Shown here: in pieces, positions 1 through 7,225 of the stretch
Position numbering within the stretch: position 1 is the first letter of the stretch
Layout of the letters: each line of letters begins with the position of its first letter
DNA from: an uncultured Collinsella sp.
GTDB lineage: Bacteria > Actinomycetota > Coriobacteriia > Coriobacteriales > Coriobacteriaceae
Length of the DNA stretch: 11,842 nt
Direction: 5' to 3'
Assembly (NCBI GenBank): GCA_900554465.1
Contig: USHF01000031.1
Coordinates: 1-11,842 of the forward strand
Translations under genes and position numbers: made by a program
Notes under the pieces: model-generated
The model's database searches: none
What the model saw: only the letters and a program-made list of their open reading frames with translations
What the model was told of the DNA's origin: nothing

Positions 1-49
1 ATCTACACGTAAGGAGTCGTCGGCAGCGTCAGATGTGTATAAGAGACAG
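1..49 (+). other. Nextera i5 sequencing adapter (contamination)
   Basis: This is synthetic sequence, not genome. In order it holds the end of the P5 flow-cell oligo (ATCTACAC, 1-8), an eight-base i5 index (GTAAGGAG, 9-16, which I recall as Nextera index 505), the read-1 segment TCGTCGGCAGCGTC (17-30) and the Tn5 mosaic end AGATGTGTATAAGAGACAG (31-49). The order and orientation are exactly those of a Nextera library molecule reading into its insert, so genomic DNA starts at base 50. The contig therefore ends here for technical reasons, and the gene running into it is cut artificially. Confidence 0.98.
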
Positions 50-522
50 TCGCAGGACACATCGAGCCCAGCGTCCCTCACCGCGGCGATGGCTGCAAGG
101 CCGCGGTGCGAATCGTGGATACGGCCAATCGCGGCAAGCTCGGCGTTGTCGAGGGTTTGGACTCCCAGAGAAATGCGCGTAACGCCCACCCCGGCAAGCG
201 CCGCGGCAAGCTGCGAAGTCAACGACTCAGGATTGGCCTCGCAGGTAAACTCAACGGGAGCGCACCACGTACGAATACGCCGCGCCAGCTCCACCAGGCG
301 CTCCCCCGCCAGCGACGGCGTGCCGCCGCCAACATAGACGGTGCGGATCTGGTCAAGGGCCCCAGCGTTGCCAAAAGCATCGAGCCGCGCATACAGTTGC
401 TCAAAATAGGCATCGAGCGCAGCGTCCAGGTCGCACGGCGCCACGCTGCGCGAGTCAAAGTCGCAATAGCGACATTTCTGAGCGCAAAACGGCACGTGCA
501 CATACAGCGCGGTAACGGCCAC
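50..522 (-). CDS. hemW: HemW-type radical SAM protein (heme chaperone family), 3' end cut off
   Basis: This is the N-terminal 157 residues of a HemW/HemN-family radical SAM protein, which normally has about 380 residues. The GTG start at 522-520 gives MAVTALYVHVPFC. The iron-sulfur motif CX3CX2C is at Cys13, Cys17 and Cys20. There is no further Cys two residues on, which is the HemW pattern rather than that of true coproporphyrinogen dehydrogenase HemN. GGGTPS follows at about 65-70, then FTCEANPES and RISLGVQTLDNAEL, all hallmarks of the family. HemW proteins are thought to bind heme and pass it to target proteins; this role comes from the family, not from the sequence. The start is set by GGAGG at 530-534, seven bases upstream and inside the last codons of dusB, whose stop lies two bases before this start. 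The reading frame is lost at the adapter (base 49), so truncation is an assembly artefact and not a pseudogene. Confidence 0.93.
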
Positions 523-524
523 CC

Positions 525-1568
525 TTAAGCCTCCAGCGGATGGGCGGGCACCGGCTCGCCGGCGGCAAGCGCGGCCTCGCAGACCACCACGTCGCGCTCG
601 ATATCATCGACCAGCGCCATAAACTCCTCGTACGTGGAGCAGCGCACCACCTGAGCGCGCCAGGCGGCGGCATGGGGCATGCCCTTTAAGTACCAGGTTG
701 CATACGTACGGGCGCGCGACATAAGCGGCAGAAGCTCGTGCGTCAACGTCAGGTGCTCGCGCAGGGCCTCCAGGCGCTCGACCGAGGAGTGAGAAGGAAC
801 CGGCGTGCCATCGAGTGCAAGGGCTCGGGCATCGCCGAACACCCACGGATTGCCGTAGATGCCGCGCGCAATAAACACCGCGCTGGCACCCGAGCCGCTC
901 AGATGCTCCGCCGCATCCTCGGCCGAGAACACGTCGCCCGAACCGATAACGGGAATCTCGACGGCGTCGGCCACCTCATCGACGACCGACCAATCGGCCT
1001 GACCCGTATAGAGTTGTGTGGCGCAGCGGCCATGCACCGCCACCGCAGATGCACCTGCCCCCTCGAGCATCTGGGCAAACGTCGCGGCATTGCGATCTTC
1101 GGCGTAAAAGCCCTTACGGATCTTTACGGTCACGGGCACGTGCGCCGCGCCCACCGCTGCCTCGACGATCTTCTCGGCCAGGTCGGGCGTGCGCATAAGC
1201 GCCGAGCCCTCGCCCTTGGTGACAACCTTGCGAGCTGGGCAGGCCATGTTGATATCAATCAAAGACAGGCGATCGCCCACACGTTCCTCGACGGCAGCGA
1301 CGGCGCTCGCAAACTGATCGGGCTTGGAACCAAAGAGCTGCACGCAGATTTGCTGCTCCTCGTCGGCCGGCAGCACCAGACGCCACGTCTTGTTGCTGGC
1401 ATAGGCAAGGCCTGCCACGCTCACCATCTCGCTGTAGGCAAGGTTGGCACCGCGGCGGCGACACATGATGCGATAGGCAGGGTCGGTCACGCCCGCCATG
1501 GGAGCCATAAGGAACGGCTGCTCGGCATAGGCGCCCAGCAGCCGCAGACTATATTCGGAAAGAGCCAT
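525..1568 (-). CDS. dusB: tRNA-dihydrouridine synthase (DusB-like)
   Basis: This 347-residue FMN-dependent enzyme reduces uridine to dihydrouridine in the tRNA D-loop, using NADPH. The TIM-barrel signatures appear in order: MAPMAGVTD (21-29, FMN-binding), DINMACPARKV with the catalytic Cys110, VTVKIRKGF (about 147-153), VHGR at about 178-181, IPVIGSGDV (205-213) and ARGIYGNPW (from 234), the phosphate-binding end of the barrel. The helical C-terminal tRNA-binding domain follows. Length fits the DusB group, although assignment among the Dus subfamilies is by resemblance only. ATG 1568-1566 lies four bases after the lepA stop. An AGGTGG about 12 bases upstream and a closer GAG form a modest ribosome site, so coupling to lepA translation is likely. 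It is followed by hemW with a two-base gap. Confidence 0.93.
   Translation of the reverse strand: MALSEYSLRLLGAYAEQPFLMAPMAGVTDPAYRIMCRRRGANLAYSEMVSVAGLAYASNKTWRLVLPADEEQQICVQLFGSKPDQFASAVAAVEERVGDRLSLIDINMACPARKVVTKGEGSALMRTPDLAEKIVEAAVGAAHVPVTVKIRKGFYAEDRNAATFAQMLEGAGASAVAVHGRCATQLYTGQADWSVVDEVADAVEIPVIGSGDVFSAEDAAEHLSGSGASAVFIARGIYGNPWVFGDARALALDGTPVPSHSSVERLEALREHLTLTHELLPLMSRARTYATWYLKGMPHAAAWRAQVVRCSTYEEFMALVDDIERDVVVCEAALAAGEPVPAHPLEA
530..534 (-). promoter_or_regulatory. Ribosome binding site fixing the hemW GTG start
   Basis: The minus strand reads GGAGG, seven bases before GTG 522-520. It lies inside the final codons of dusB. It supports the GTG as the true start and implies that hemW is translated from the dusB message. 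Confidence 0.75.
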
Positions 1569-1572
1569 AGAC

Positions 1573-3384
1573 CTACTCGTCCACCTTGAGGATCGCCATA
1601 AAGGCCTCCTGCGGGACCTCGACCGATCCGATGGCCTTCATGCGCTTCTTGCCCTCTTTCTGCTTCTCGAGCAGCTTGCGCTTACGCGAGATATCGCCGC
1701 CGTAGCACTTTGCAAGAACGTCCTTGCGACGCGCCTTGACGGTGGAACGGGCGATGATCTTGTTGCCGATAGCACCCTGGATGGGCACCTCGAACAGCTG
1801 ACGCGGGATGATCTCCTTGAGCTTGTCGCACAAGCCACGGGCCAGGCCATATGCCTTGTCCTTATGGACGATAAACGACAGCGCGTCCACCTCGTCGCCC
1901 GAAAGCAGGATGTCGAGCTTGACGAGCTCGGAGGGACGATACTCGTTGAACTCGTAATCGAGCGAAGCATAGCCCTTGGTACGGCTCTTGAGCTGGTCAA
2001 AGAAGTCCAAGATAAGCTCGGCGAGCGGCATATCGAAGCGCATCTCGACCGATTTGCTCGTCAGGTGGATCATGTCGGTTGTGACGCCGCGGTGCTCGAT
2101 GGCGAGCTGCATGACGGCACCCGTGTACTCAGGCGGACAGATGATCTTTGCCTTGAGGTAGGGTTCCTCGATACGTTCGATGCGCGTGGCCTCGGGAAGG
2201 TCCTGCGGACTGCGGACATCGATCATTTCGCCGTCGGTCTTGTAGACGTGATAGTCGACCGAGGGACTCGTGGCAATGAGGTCCAGGTTGAACTCGCGCT
2301 CCAGGCGTTCCTTGACGACTTCCATGTGCAGCAGGCCCAGGAAGCCCACGCGAAAGCCAAAGCCGAGCGCCACCGACGTCTCGGGCTCCCACACCAACGA
2401 CGGATCGTTGACGTGCAGCTTATCGAGCGCGTCGCGCAGGTTCTCGTAGTCCTTGTTGTCGATCGGGAACAGGCCCGTGTAGACCATGGGCTTGGCCTCG
2501 CGGTAGCCCGGCAGAGGCTCGGGACAGGGGTTGGAAGCCCACGTAAGGGTATCGCCCACGCGCACAGCCTCGGGGTCCTTCAGACCCGTGACCACATAGC
2601 CAACCTCGCCGACCGTCAGCGCGTCGACCGGGGTCTCGGCAGGACGCTTGACGCCCACGCCGTCGACCAAAAAGTCGCCCTTGACCTGCATCATAAGTAG
2701 GGTATCGCCCTTTTTGATAGAGCCGTCAAAGACGCGCACCGTGGCGACGACACCACGATACTCGTCGAAGTACGAATCCAGGATGAGTGCCTTGAGCGGC
2801 GCGTTCGCATCGCCCTTGGGCGGAGAGATCAAAAAGACAATGGACTCCAGCAGATCGTGGATGCCCTCGCCGGTCTTGCCCGAGACGCACACGGCATCAT
2901 CGGCAGGGATCGCCAGGTCATCCTCGATCTCGGTCTTAACCTCGTCGGGATGCGCCGAGGGAAGGTCGATCTTGTTGATGGCCGGAACAATGTCCAAGTT
3001 GGCGTTCATGGCGAGCGTCGCGTTGGAGACGGTCTGCGCCTCGACACCCTGGGTGGCATCGACGACGAGCACCGCGCCCTCGCAGGCGGCCAGAGAACGC
3101 GAGACCTCGTAGGTAAAGTCAACGTGGCCCGGCGTATCGATCAGATTGAACTGATACGTCTCACCATCGTCGGCGTCATAGGAAACGCGGACGGCATTGG
3201 ACTTGATCGTAATGCCGCGCTCGCGCTCGATATCCATGGTGTCGAGCAGCTGCGACTCCATGTCGCGTTCGTCGACGGTATGGGTGAGCTCGAGGATGCG
3301 GTCACTGATCGTGGACTTGCCATGGTCGATGTGCGCAACGATCGAGAAGTTGCGGATGTGGGAAATGTCAATTGAAGTATTCAT
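1573..3384 (-). CDS. lepA: Elongation factor 4 (LepA), translational GTPase
   Basis: This 603-residue ribosome-associated GTPase matches the usual LepA length of about 600. The GTPase motifs are complete: AHIDHGKS (P-loop, 17-24), DIERERGITI (switch I, 51-60), DTPGH (83-87), NKID (137-140) and SGKTGEG. EF-G-like domains follow, then the LepA-specific C-terminal domain, ending KQKEGKKRMKAIGSVEVPQE and a short tail. LepA is linked to 30S maturation or back-translocation in the family literature. I chose ATG 3384-3382 (MNTSIDISHIRN) because it aligns with the normal LepA N-terminus. The longer frame to 3444 would run through the rpsT terminator hairpin. No good Shine-Dalgarno lies upstream, but a TAAGAT ends seven bases before the ATG, so the message may be leaderless. 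It heads the lepA-dusB-hemW run. Confidence 0.97.
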   Translation of the reverse strand: MNTSIDISHIRNFSIVAHIDHGKSTISDRILELTHTVDERDMESQLLDTMDIERERGITIKSNAVRVSYDADDGETYQFNLIDTPGHVDFTYEVSRSLAACEGAVLVVDATQGVEAQTVSNATLAMNANLDIVPAINKIDLPSAHPDEVKTEIEDDLAIPADDAVCVSGKTGEGIHDLLESIVFLISPPKGDANAPLKALILDSYFDEYRGVVATVRVFDGSIKKGDTLLMMQVKGDFLVDGVGVKRPAETPVDALTVGEVGYVVTGLKDPEAVRVGDTLTWASNPCPEPLPGYREAKPMVYTGLFPIDNKDYENLRDALDKLHVNDPSLVWEPETSVALGFGFRVGFLGLLHMEVVKERLEREFNLDLIATSPSVDYHVYKTDGEMIDVRSPQDLPEATRIERIEEPYLKAKIICPPEYTGAVMQLAIEHRGVTTDMIHLTSKSVEMRFDMPLAELILDFFDQLKSRTKGYASLDYEFNEYRPSELVKLDILLSGDEVDALSFIVHKDKAYGLARGLCDKLKEIIPRQLFEVPIQGAIGNKIIARSTVKARRKDVLAKCYGGDISRKRKLLEKQKEGKKRMKAIGSVEVPQEAFMAILKVDE

Positions 3385-3391
3385 GCGGACT

Positions 3392-3397
3392 ATCTTA
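3392..3397 (-). promoter_or_regulatory. Possible -10 element for a leaderless lepA transcript
   Basis: The minus strand reads TAAGAT, fitting the actinobacterial TANNNT -10 pattern. It is followed by seven bases and then the lepA ATG. No convincing -35 lies upstream, because that region is the rpsT terminator. A start site at or next to the ATG would give a leaderless message and would explain the missing ribosome binding site. This is sequence inference only. Confidence 0.4.
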
Positions 3398-3409
3398 CCC
3401 GAGCGGTAC

Positions 3410-3446
3410 AAAAAATGGAGCCTGTTCCATAAAACAGGCTCCATTT
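3410..3446 (-). terminator. Intrinsic terminator downstream of rpsT
   Basis: The arms 3413-3426 and 3433-3446 form a perfect 14-bp stem (core GGAGCCTGTT/AACAGGCTCC) with a six-base loop. On the minus strand it is followed by six T residues (3415-3410), the classic order for minus-strand termination. It lies 35 bases after the rpsT stop and only 25 bases before the lepA start. The A-rich left flank gives little of the mirror signal on the plus strand. Confidence 0.9.
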
Positions 3447-3480
3447 ATGCGCGTAATCTGTGTGGTGTGAAATTTACAAC

Positions 3481-3747
3481 TTAGGCGTTGATGCTGTTCA
3501 CGAGCTTGGCAAGACCGGACTTGCGGTTGGAAGCCTGGTTCTTGTGGATAACATGCTTGGCGGCAGCCATGTCGAGACGCTTGGTGACGGTCTTGAGGGC
3601 AGCCTGGGCCTTCTCGGCGTCGCCCTCGGCGACGGCGGACTGGACGTGCTTGGTCAGCGTCTTGAGCTCGGACTTGACAGCCTTGTTACGCATGCGAGCT
3701 GCCTCATTGGTGCGGATACGCTTCTTCTGAGACTTGATGTTTGCCAC
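3481..3747 (-). CDS. rpsT: Small ribosomal subunit protein bS20
   Basis: This 88-residue, lysine/arginine-rich helical protein binds 16S rRNA early in 30S assembly. The N-terminus MANIKSQKKRIRTNEAARMR and the C-terminus NRKSGLAKLVNSINA are characteristic of S20, and the length matches the family. The start is GTG 3747-3745, preceded by AAAGGA (3762-3757) at nine-base spacing. The open frame continues upstream to 3816, but that stretch does not resemble S20 and holds the leader hairpin. The gene has its own extended -10 promoter, an approximately 70-base leader and a strong terminator, so it appears to be transcribed largely as a single-gene unit. holA lies upstream and lepA downstream, the usual bacterial neighbourhood. 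Confidence 0.97.
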   Translation of the reverse strand: MANIKSQKKRIRTNEAARMRNKAVKSELKTLTKHVQSAVAEGDAEKAQAALKTVTKRLDMAAAKHVIHKNQASNRKSGLAKLVNSINA

Positions 3748-3774
3748 TTCTGGAGTTCCTTTCGAGTTCCTTGC

Positions 3775-3812
3775 AAAAAATGTATGACACCTCTGAGACA
3801 CGGTGAGGTCAT
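3775..3812 (-). promoter_or_regulatory. Terminator-like hairpin in the rpsT leader
   Basis: On the minus strand ATGAC (3812-3808) pairs with GTCAT (3788-3784). Inside it CTC pairs with GAG, past a two-base bulge and an 11-base loop. Three bases after the stem come six T residues (3780-3775). The structure lies between the likely rpsT start site and its ribosome binding site. It could attenuate rpsT, or it could be the terminator for holA. Stem strength is moderate. Confidence 0.5.
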
Positions 3813-3822
3813 GCAAGCGCCT

Positions 3823-3831
3823 ACTATAGCA
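3823..3831 (-). promoter_or_regulatory. Extended -10 promoter for rpsT
   Basis: The minus strand reads TGCTATAGT: TATAGT (five of six to consensus) with the TGn extension that can replace a -35 box. No good -35 is present at 16-18 bases. A start site near 3816 would give a leader of about 70 bases before the rpsT GTG. Confidence 0.6.
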
Positions 3832-3880
3832 CGCTCCCCCTCAAAGGGATAGAACGAATTTGTCAAATAGGCAGGTATCA

Positions 3881-4843
3881 TCACGATTTTCTCAAGATGT
3901 TCGTAATCCAGAGCAAAAGCGCGGTCTCGGAATCTGCCGAACCCTTGAGCGCGAGCTCCACATCAACGGCACCCTCGAGCGCTGCGATGAGCTCGGTCAT
4001 CGAAAAACGACGCGCCCAGGTAAGGTGATTCTTGACCTGCCAGGACTGGAGCTTGAGCGTTGCGGCCAGCTCGCGACCCTGCCCACGCGCGTCGAGCGCC
4101 TTGGCGACGATAAGCTCGCGAATGCGACCGCACAGCAATGTGTAAGTCCACACGTAGCTCTTGGAGGGCAGGAGCTTAAAGAGCTCGAGCGAACGCCGCA
4201 TATCGCGAGCCGAGACGGCGTTGAGGAAGTCCCAGGGTTGGACCTCGGCCGTACGTACAATCCAGCGCTCAACATCGGCAAGTTCAATCTGGGGCGACTC
4301 GACCATCTGGGCAAGCTTAGTCAAGTCGTTATCGAGCATGCGCGTGTTTTCGCCCGAACGCGAGACGAGCTCCTCGGCGGCCGCCGTCGAAATCGACTTA
4401 CCGCGCTGCGTCGCCATCTGCTGAACACGGCGCGGCAGTTCCCAGCGCTTGGTACCCGAGCAATCGACGATAGCCTTCTTGTCGATCTTGGCGATTGCCT
4501 TATACAGGCGCGTATTCTTGGCAAGTGAGTCGGCGATGATGAGGCAGACCGTTGTGGGGCTGGGACTCGCCAGATACCCAACGAGCGGCTCCGAGACCGC
4601 CTTAGCGAGCTTTGAGCAGCCATCGAGGATTACCAGACGAAACTCGCTGCCCATCGGAAAGGTGTTAAGCGATCCGATAATGGACTCGATATCGGGGTCC
4701 TTGGTCATGTCTCGCTCGTCGAGGTTGAACTCGACCATACCCGACTTTTCCAGACGCGCTTTCATACGCGAGACGGCGTGGTCGCGCTTAACTCCGTCGG
4801 TACCGACGATCAGATATGCCGGCAGCAAACCGGTTTCGGACAT
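3881..4843 (-). CDS. holA: DNA polymerase III delta subunit
   Basis: This 320-residue protein is the clamp-loader subunit that opens the beta sliding clamp. It starts MSETGLLPAYLIVGTDG, the usual HolA opening where the family reads YLIxGxD. The AAA+-like N-terminal part includes FRLVILDGCSKLAK, VCLIIADSLAKNTRLYK and WELPRRVQQMATQRGKSI. The family-typical middle stretch GENTRMLDNDLTKLAQM follows, and the C-terminal collar reads AVDVELALKGSADSETALLLW. Overall identity among HolA proteins is low, so the match rests on this pattern and on position between comEC and rpsT, where holA normally sits. ATG 4843-4841 is chosen because GGAGG lies eight bases upstream; the frame to 4906 lacks such a site and would contain the promoter. 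It has its own promoter-like sequence in the 78-base gap after comEC. Confidence 0.92.
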   Translation of the reverse strand: MSETGLLPAYLIVGTDGVKRDHAVSRMKARLEKSGMVEFNLDERDMTKDPDIESIIGSLNTFPMGSEFRLVILDGCSKLAKAVSEPLVGYLASPSPTTVCLIIADSLAKNTRLYKAIAKIDKKAIVDCSGTKRWELPRRVQQMATQRGKSISTAAAEELVSRSGENTRMLDNDLTKLAQMVESPQIELADVERWIVRTAEVQPWDFLNAVSARDMRRSLELFKLLPSKSYVWTYTLLCGRIRELIVAKALDARGQGRELAATLKLQSWQVKNHLTWARRFSMTELIAALEGAVDVELALKGSADSETALLLWITNILRKS

Positions 4844-4883
4844 TGCGCTCCCCTCCCGCAGGCCTTCGTATTCGTTCCGTGCC

Positions 4884-4913
4884 ATTCTAGCCCAGGGGCC
4901 CACCACACGCCAA
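4884..4913 (-). promoter_or_regulatory. Candidate promoter for holA
   Basis: On the minus strand a -35-like TTGGCG (4913-4908, four of six) is followed by an 18-base spacer and TAGAAT (4889-4884, five of six to the -10 consensus). A start near 4877 would leave a leader of about 35 bases carrying GGAGG. This would keep holA on even when the competence genes upstream are silent. Confidence 0.5.
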
Positions 4914-4921
4914 CGACGTCG

Positions 4922-7225
4922 TCACGGTCGCTGGCATCGCATCGCAAAGCCATTCGCAGTCGGTGTGACGGTAATGTCGCCGTGTTCGATGGTACACGCG
5001 AAATCACCACCCGCTTCCTTAACGGCATCGATGCAGGCATCGGACGGATGGCCGTATCGATTCCCCTCACCGGCGCTTGCGAGGGAAAGCTCGGGCTTCA
5101 AGACGTCCAGCAACTCGCCATCGACTGAAACCTTGGAGCCGTGATGCCCAAGTTTAAGGACATCGATATCCCCCACCTCCTGCACGAATTCCCGCTCTTG
5201 GTCGAGCTCGGCATCACCGGTGAGAAGTATTCGCAGGCTCTTGCCTTCCTGAACATAAGAGAGCAGCAGGACAAGCGAGTCCTCATTTCCCTCGCCATCC
5301 ACGGACTCGAATGGCCACATCACGCGAGCGCAAAATGAGCCGATATCGACCGTATCCCCACGGCGCACCTGCCGATACTCCACGCCAGGTCGGTTCAATA
5401 CCTCGGCAGGAGCATCCTCCAGCGCATCCGCCGCCACGGCAATCGTTCCGACCGAAAACTGTTCGAGCACGGCAGGCAAACCACCCCAGTGGTCCTCATC
5501 CCAATGCGTCACAAAAACGGCATCGATATGGTGCACGTTATTGCGAACCAACGCCGCAACCACACGCTCGTCGAGCCCGCAGTCGACAAGTGCAACTGCG
5601 CCGCCTTGGCGGATAAGAATCGCATCGGCCTGGCCCACATCGAGCACCGTCACCGAAGGCGGAGCGAATCGATCCCAATAGACGTACGGAATCGCAGCCA
5701 AGAGCATCAGGCATGCAAGCCCCACCGCCATAGGACGTGCACGGGGACGCGGCCACCAGACCAGCAGAACCGCCAGAAAACACGGCACTAGGTAAATCCA
5801 CATGCTATCGGGCGGCACGCTCACGGATGCACCCGGCATGGCGGCAAACAGCTGCTCGAAGAACAGCGCGCAACGGGCGGCAATCATGGGCACAACGAGC
5901 GCCCAAGTCCGCAACGGTCCCACGAGCGAAAAGGGAGCCAGCACGATCGACACAGCGAGCAGTACGCTCACCACCGGACCGATGACCGCATTTGCCAGCG
6001 GAGCAATGAGCGAGAACGTACCGAAGGCAGGAATGGTAATGGGAAGTGTCGCCAGTTGCGAGCACAGCGTGACGGAAAGCATGCTGGCAACGCCCGATGG
6101 CACACCCAGCTCACCCAAAGCGTAGGTCGCATAGGGGCAAAAGCACAGAATGGCTAAGACGCTGGTGCATGAAAGCTGAAAGCCCATCTCGAACAGCACC
6201 GTCGGCCGCAGTAGCACAAAGATGGACATGGTTACGAAGAGTGTCGAAAGGCCGTGCCGACGACGCCCCGCGCCGTTTACGACAAGCGTCGCGAACACCA
6301 TGCAGCACGCACGCACGGCCGAGGGAGACGCGCCCGTAAAGGCAGCATAGCCCACAAGCAATATCGCCAATATCGCCCGCTGAAGACCACGTGAGCACCG
6401 AGTCTTTTGCAATACACCCTCGATAACAAACCCCACGATAGCCAAATGGCTGCCCGAGACGGCGATAAGATGCGCCGTTCCCGTCACAGAAAACCAGTCG
6501 CCCGCCGGCTGGGCGCGCAGCTCGGCCGAACGACCGCAGACGACACCGGCTATGAGCGCACGCGCCGGGTCTGTCGCAGGCGCGATGGACGCAAGCAGCC
6601 CATTTCTCAGCCGAAGCAGCGGCACCGGAGAGCCTTCATCGACTGACACAATCCGAACGGCTTTAACCTTGCGCACCTCGCCTCGGAGCACACGCGATCG
6701 TCCATATGCATCGTTCTCAAAACGTGAAACGCGACCGATAACACGCACGTGCGCCCCGACCTTGAGCTCACGATCACACGATAGGCGAACCGTTGCCAAG
6801 TTCTTACCGTCCGCGCGTGCCTCGCAGGTATAGGAATACACGTCGTCGTTTATGGATGGATCACCCTGCACGACAAACTCGAGGCCGCTTGCCGCTCGAC
6901 CGTCGAGCGCCCTCGAGGCGCTTAGCGCACCCACAGCCCACCACGCCGAGACGACCGCTCCCGCCACGAGACCGACGGACGCGGCATACAGCCACCGCTT
7001 CAAAGGGGCAAGCCTCGCACAAGAGTGAGCCAGCACAACGAAAACCGCTGCCGCAACGGGAATGGCCCATAGCGGCCCGACCGCCGTCGCCCGCTCCCTC
7101 AGCAGCGCATCAGCGGCTATGCTGAGCACCAAGGCGCAGCTCACGCACATGCCGGCACACAGGGTCATCGTCCACGGAATCAGGGGCCGCGGAGGCATCA
7201 CGTGCTCTCGCTCGGTCGCACTCAT
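4922..7225 (-). CDS. comEC: ComEC/Rec2-type DNA uptake channel with C-terminal beta-lactamase-fold domain
   Basis: This 767-residue polytopic membrane protein imports single-stranded DNA across the cytoplasmic membrane during natural transformation. Three parts are visible. The N-terminal part has hydrophobic segments and a soluble OB-fold-like region (about 100-195, including GAHVRVIGRVSRF). The Competence domain contains GTAHLIAVSGSHLAIVGF (from about 249), MGFQLSCTSVLAI (about 347) and several membrane segments up to about 520. The C-terminal metallo-beta-lactamase-like domain contains VLDVGQADAILI (from 527), HWDEDHWGG (about 574-582, the HxDxDHxGG motif), LLTGDAE and LGHHGSK. All domains and metal-site motifs are present, so the gene looks intact. 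ATG 7225-7223 overlaps the comEA stop as ATGA. There is no strong ribosome site, which points to translational coupling; MPPRPLIPWT nine codons on is an alternative start. Confidence 0.95.
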   Translation of the reverse strand: MSATEREHVMPPRPLIPWTMTLCAGMCVSCALVLSIAADALLRERATAVGPLWAIPVAAAVFVVLAHSCARLAPLKRWLYAASVGLVAGAVVSAWWAVGALSASRALDGRAASGLEFVVQGDPSINDDVYSYTCEARADGKNLATVRLSCDRELKVGAHVRVIGRVSRFENDAYGRSRVLRGEVRKVKAVRIVSVDEGSPVPLLRLRNGLLASIAPATDPARALIAGVVCGRSAELRAQPAGDWFSVTGTAHLIAVSGSHLAIVGFVIEGVLQKTRCSRGLQRAILAILLVGYAAFTGASPSAVRACCMVFATLVVNGAGRRRHGLSTLFVTMSIFVLLRPTVLFEMGFQLSCTSVLAILCFCPYATYALGELGVPSGVASMLSVTLCSQLATLPITIPAFGTFSLIAPLANAVIGPVVSVLLAVSIVLAPFSLVGPLRTWALVVPMIAARCALFFEQLFAAMPGASVSVPPDSMWIYLVPCFLAVLLVWWPRPRARPMAVGLACLMLLAAIPYVYWDRFAPPSVTVLDVGQADAILIRQGGAVALVDCGLDERVVAALVRNNVHHIDAVFVTHWDEDHWGGLPAVLEQFSVGTIAVAADALEDAPAEVLNRPGVEYRQVRRGDTVDIGSFCARVMWPFESVDGEGNEDSLVLLLSYVQEGKSLRILLTGDAELDQEREFVQEVGDIDVLKLGHHGSKVSVDGELLDVLKPELSLASAGEGNRYGHPSDACIDAVKEAGGDFACTIEHGDITVTPTANGFAMRCQRP

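Noticed and set aside
239..247. TCGCAGGTA in hemW (and again in comEC near 6822) as more copies of the intergenic repeat
   Set aside because: Both lie in coding sequence at a Thr-Cys-Glu codon run, lack the flanking TTTT and have no partner arm, so they look like chance.
50..522. hemW as a pseudogene
   Set aside because: The loss of its 3' part coincides exactly with the adapter junction, so it is a contig-end artefact.
738..1589. Long plus-strand open frame of 283 codons opposite dusB
   Set aside because: It is antisense to a clearly conserved gene and has a His/Arg-rich composition typical of shadow frames in high-GC DNA, with no recognisable motif. The same holds for 1864-2700 opposite lepA and 8284-9375 opposite thiI.
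3385..3444. Longer lepA N-terminus starting at 3444
   Set aside because: The extra 20 codons come from the rpsT terminator stem, and the LepA family starts at the SHIRNFSIVAHIDHGK region.
3861..3866. TTGACA on the minus strand as -35 of rpsT
   Set aside because: It is a perfect -35 hexamer, but the nearest -10 (TATAGT at 3828-3823) is 32 bases away, far too long, and nothing -10-like lies at 16-18 bases.
4844..4906. Longer holA N-terminus starting at 4906
   Set aside because: The inner ATG at 4843 has a strong GGAGG at good spacing, and the extension overlaps the likely -10 element.
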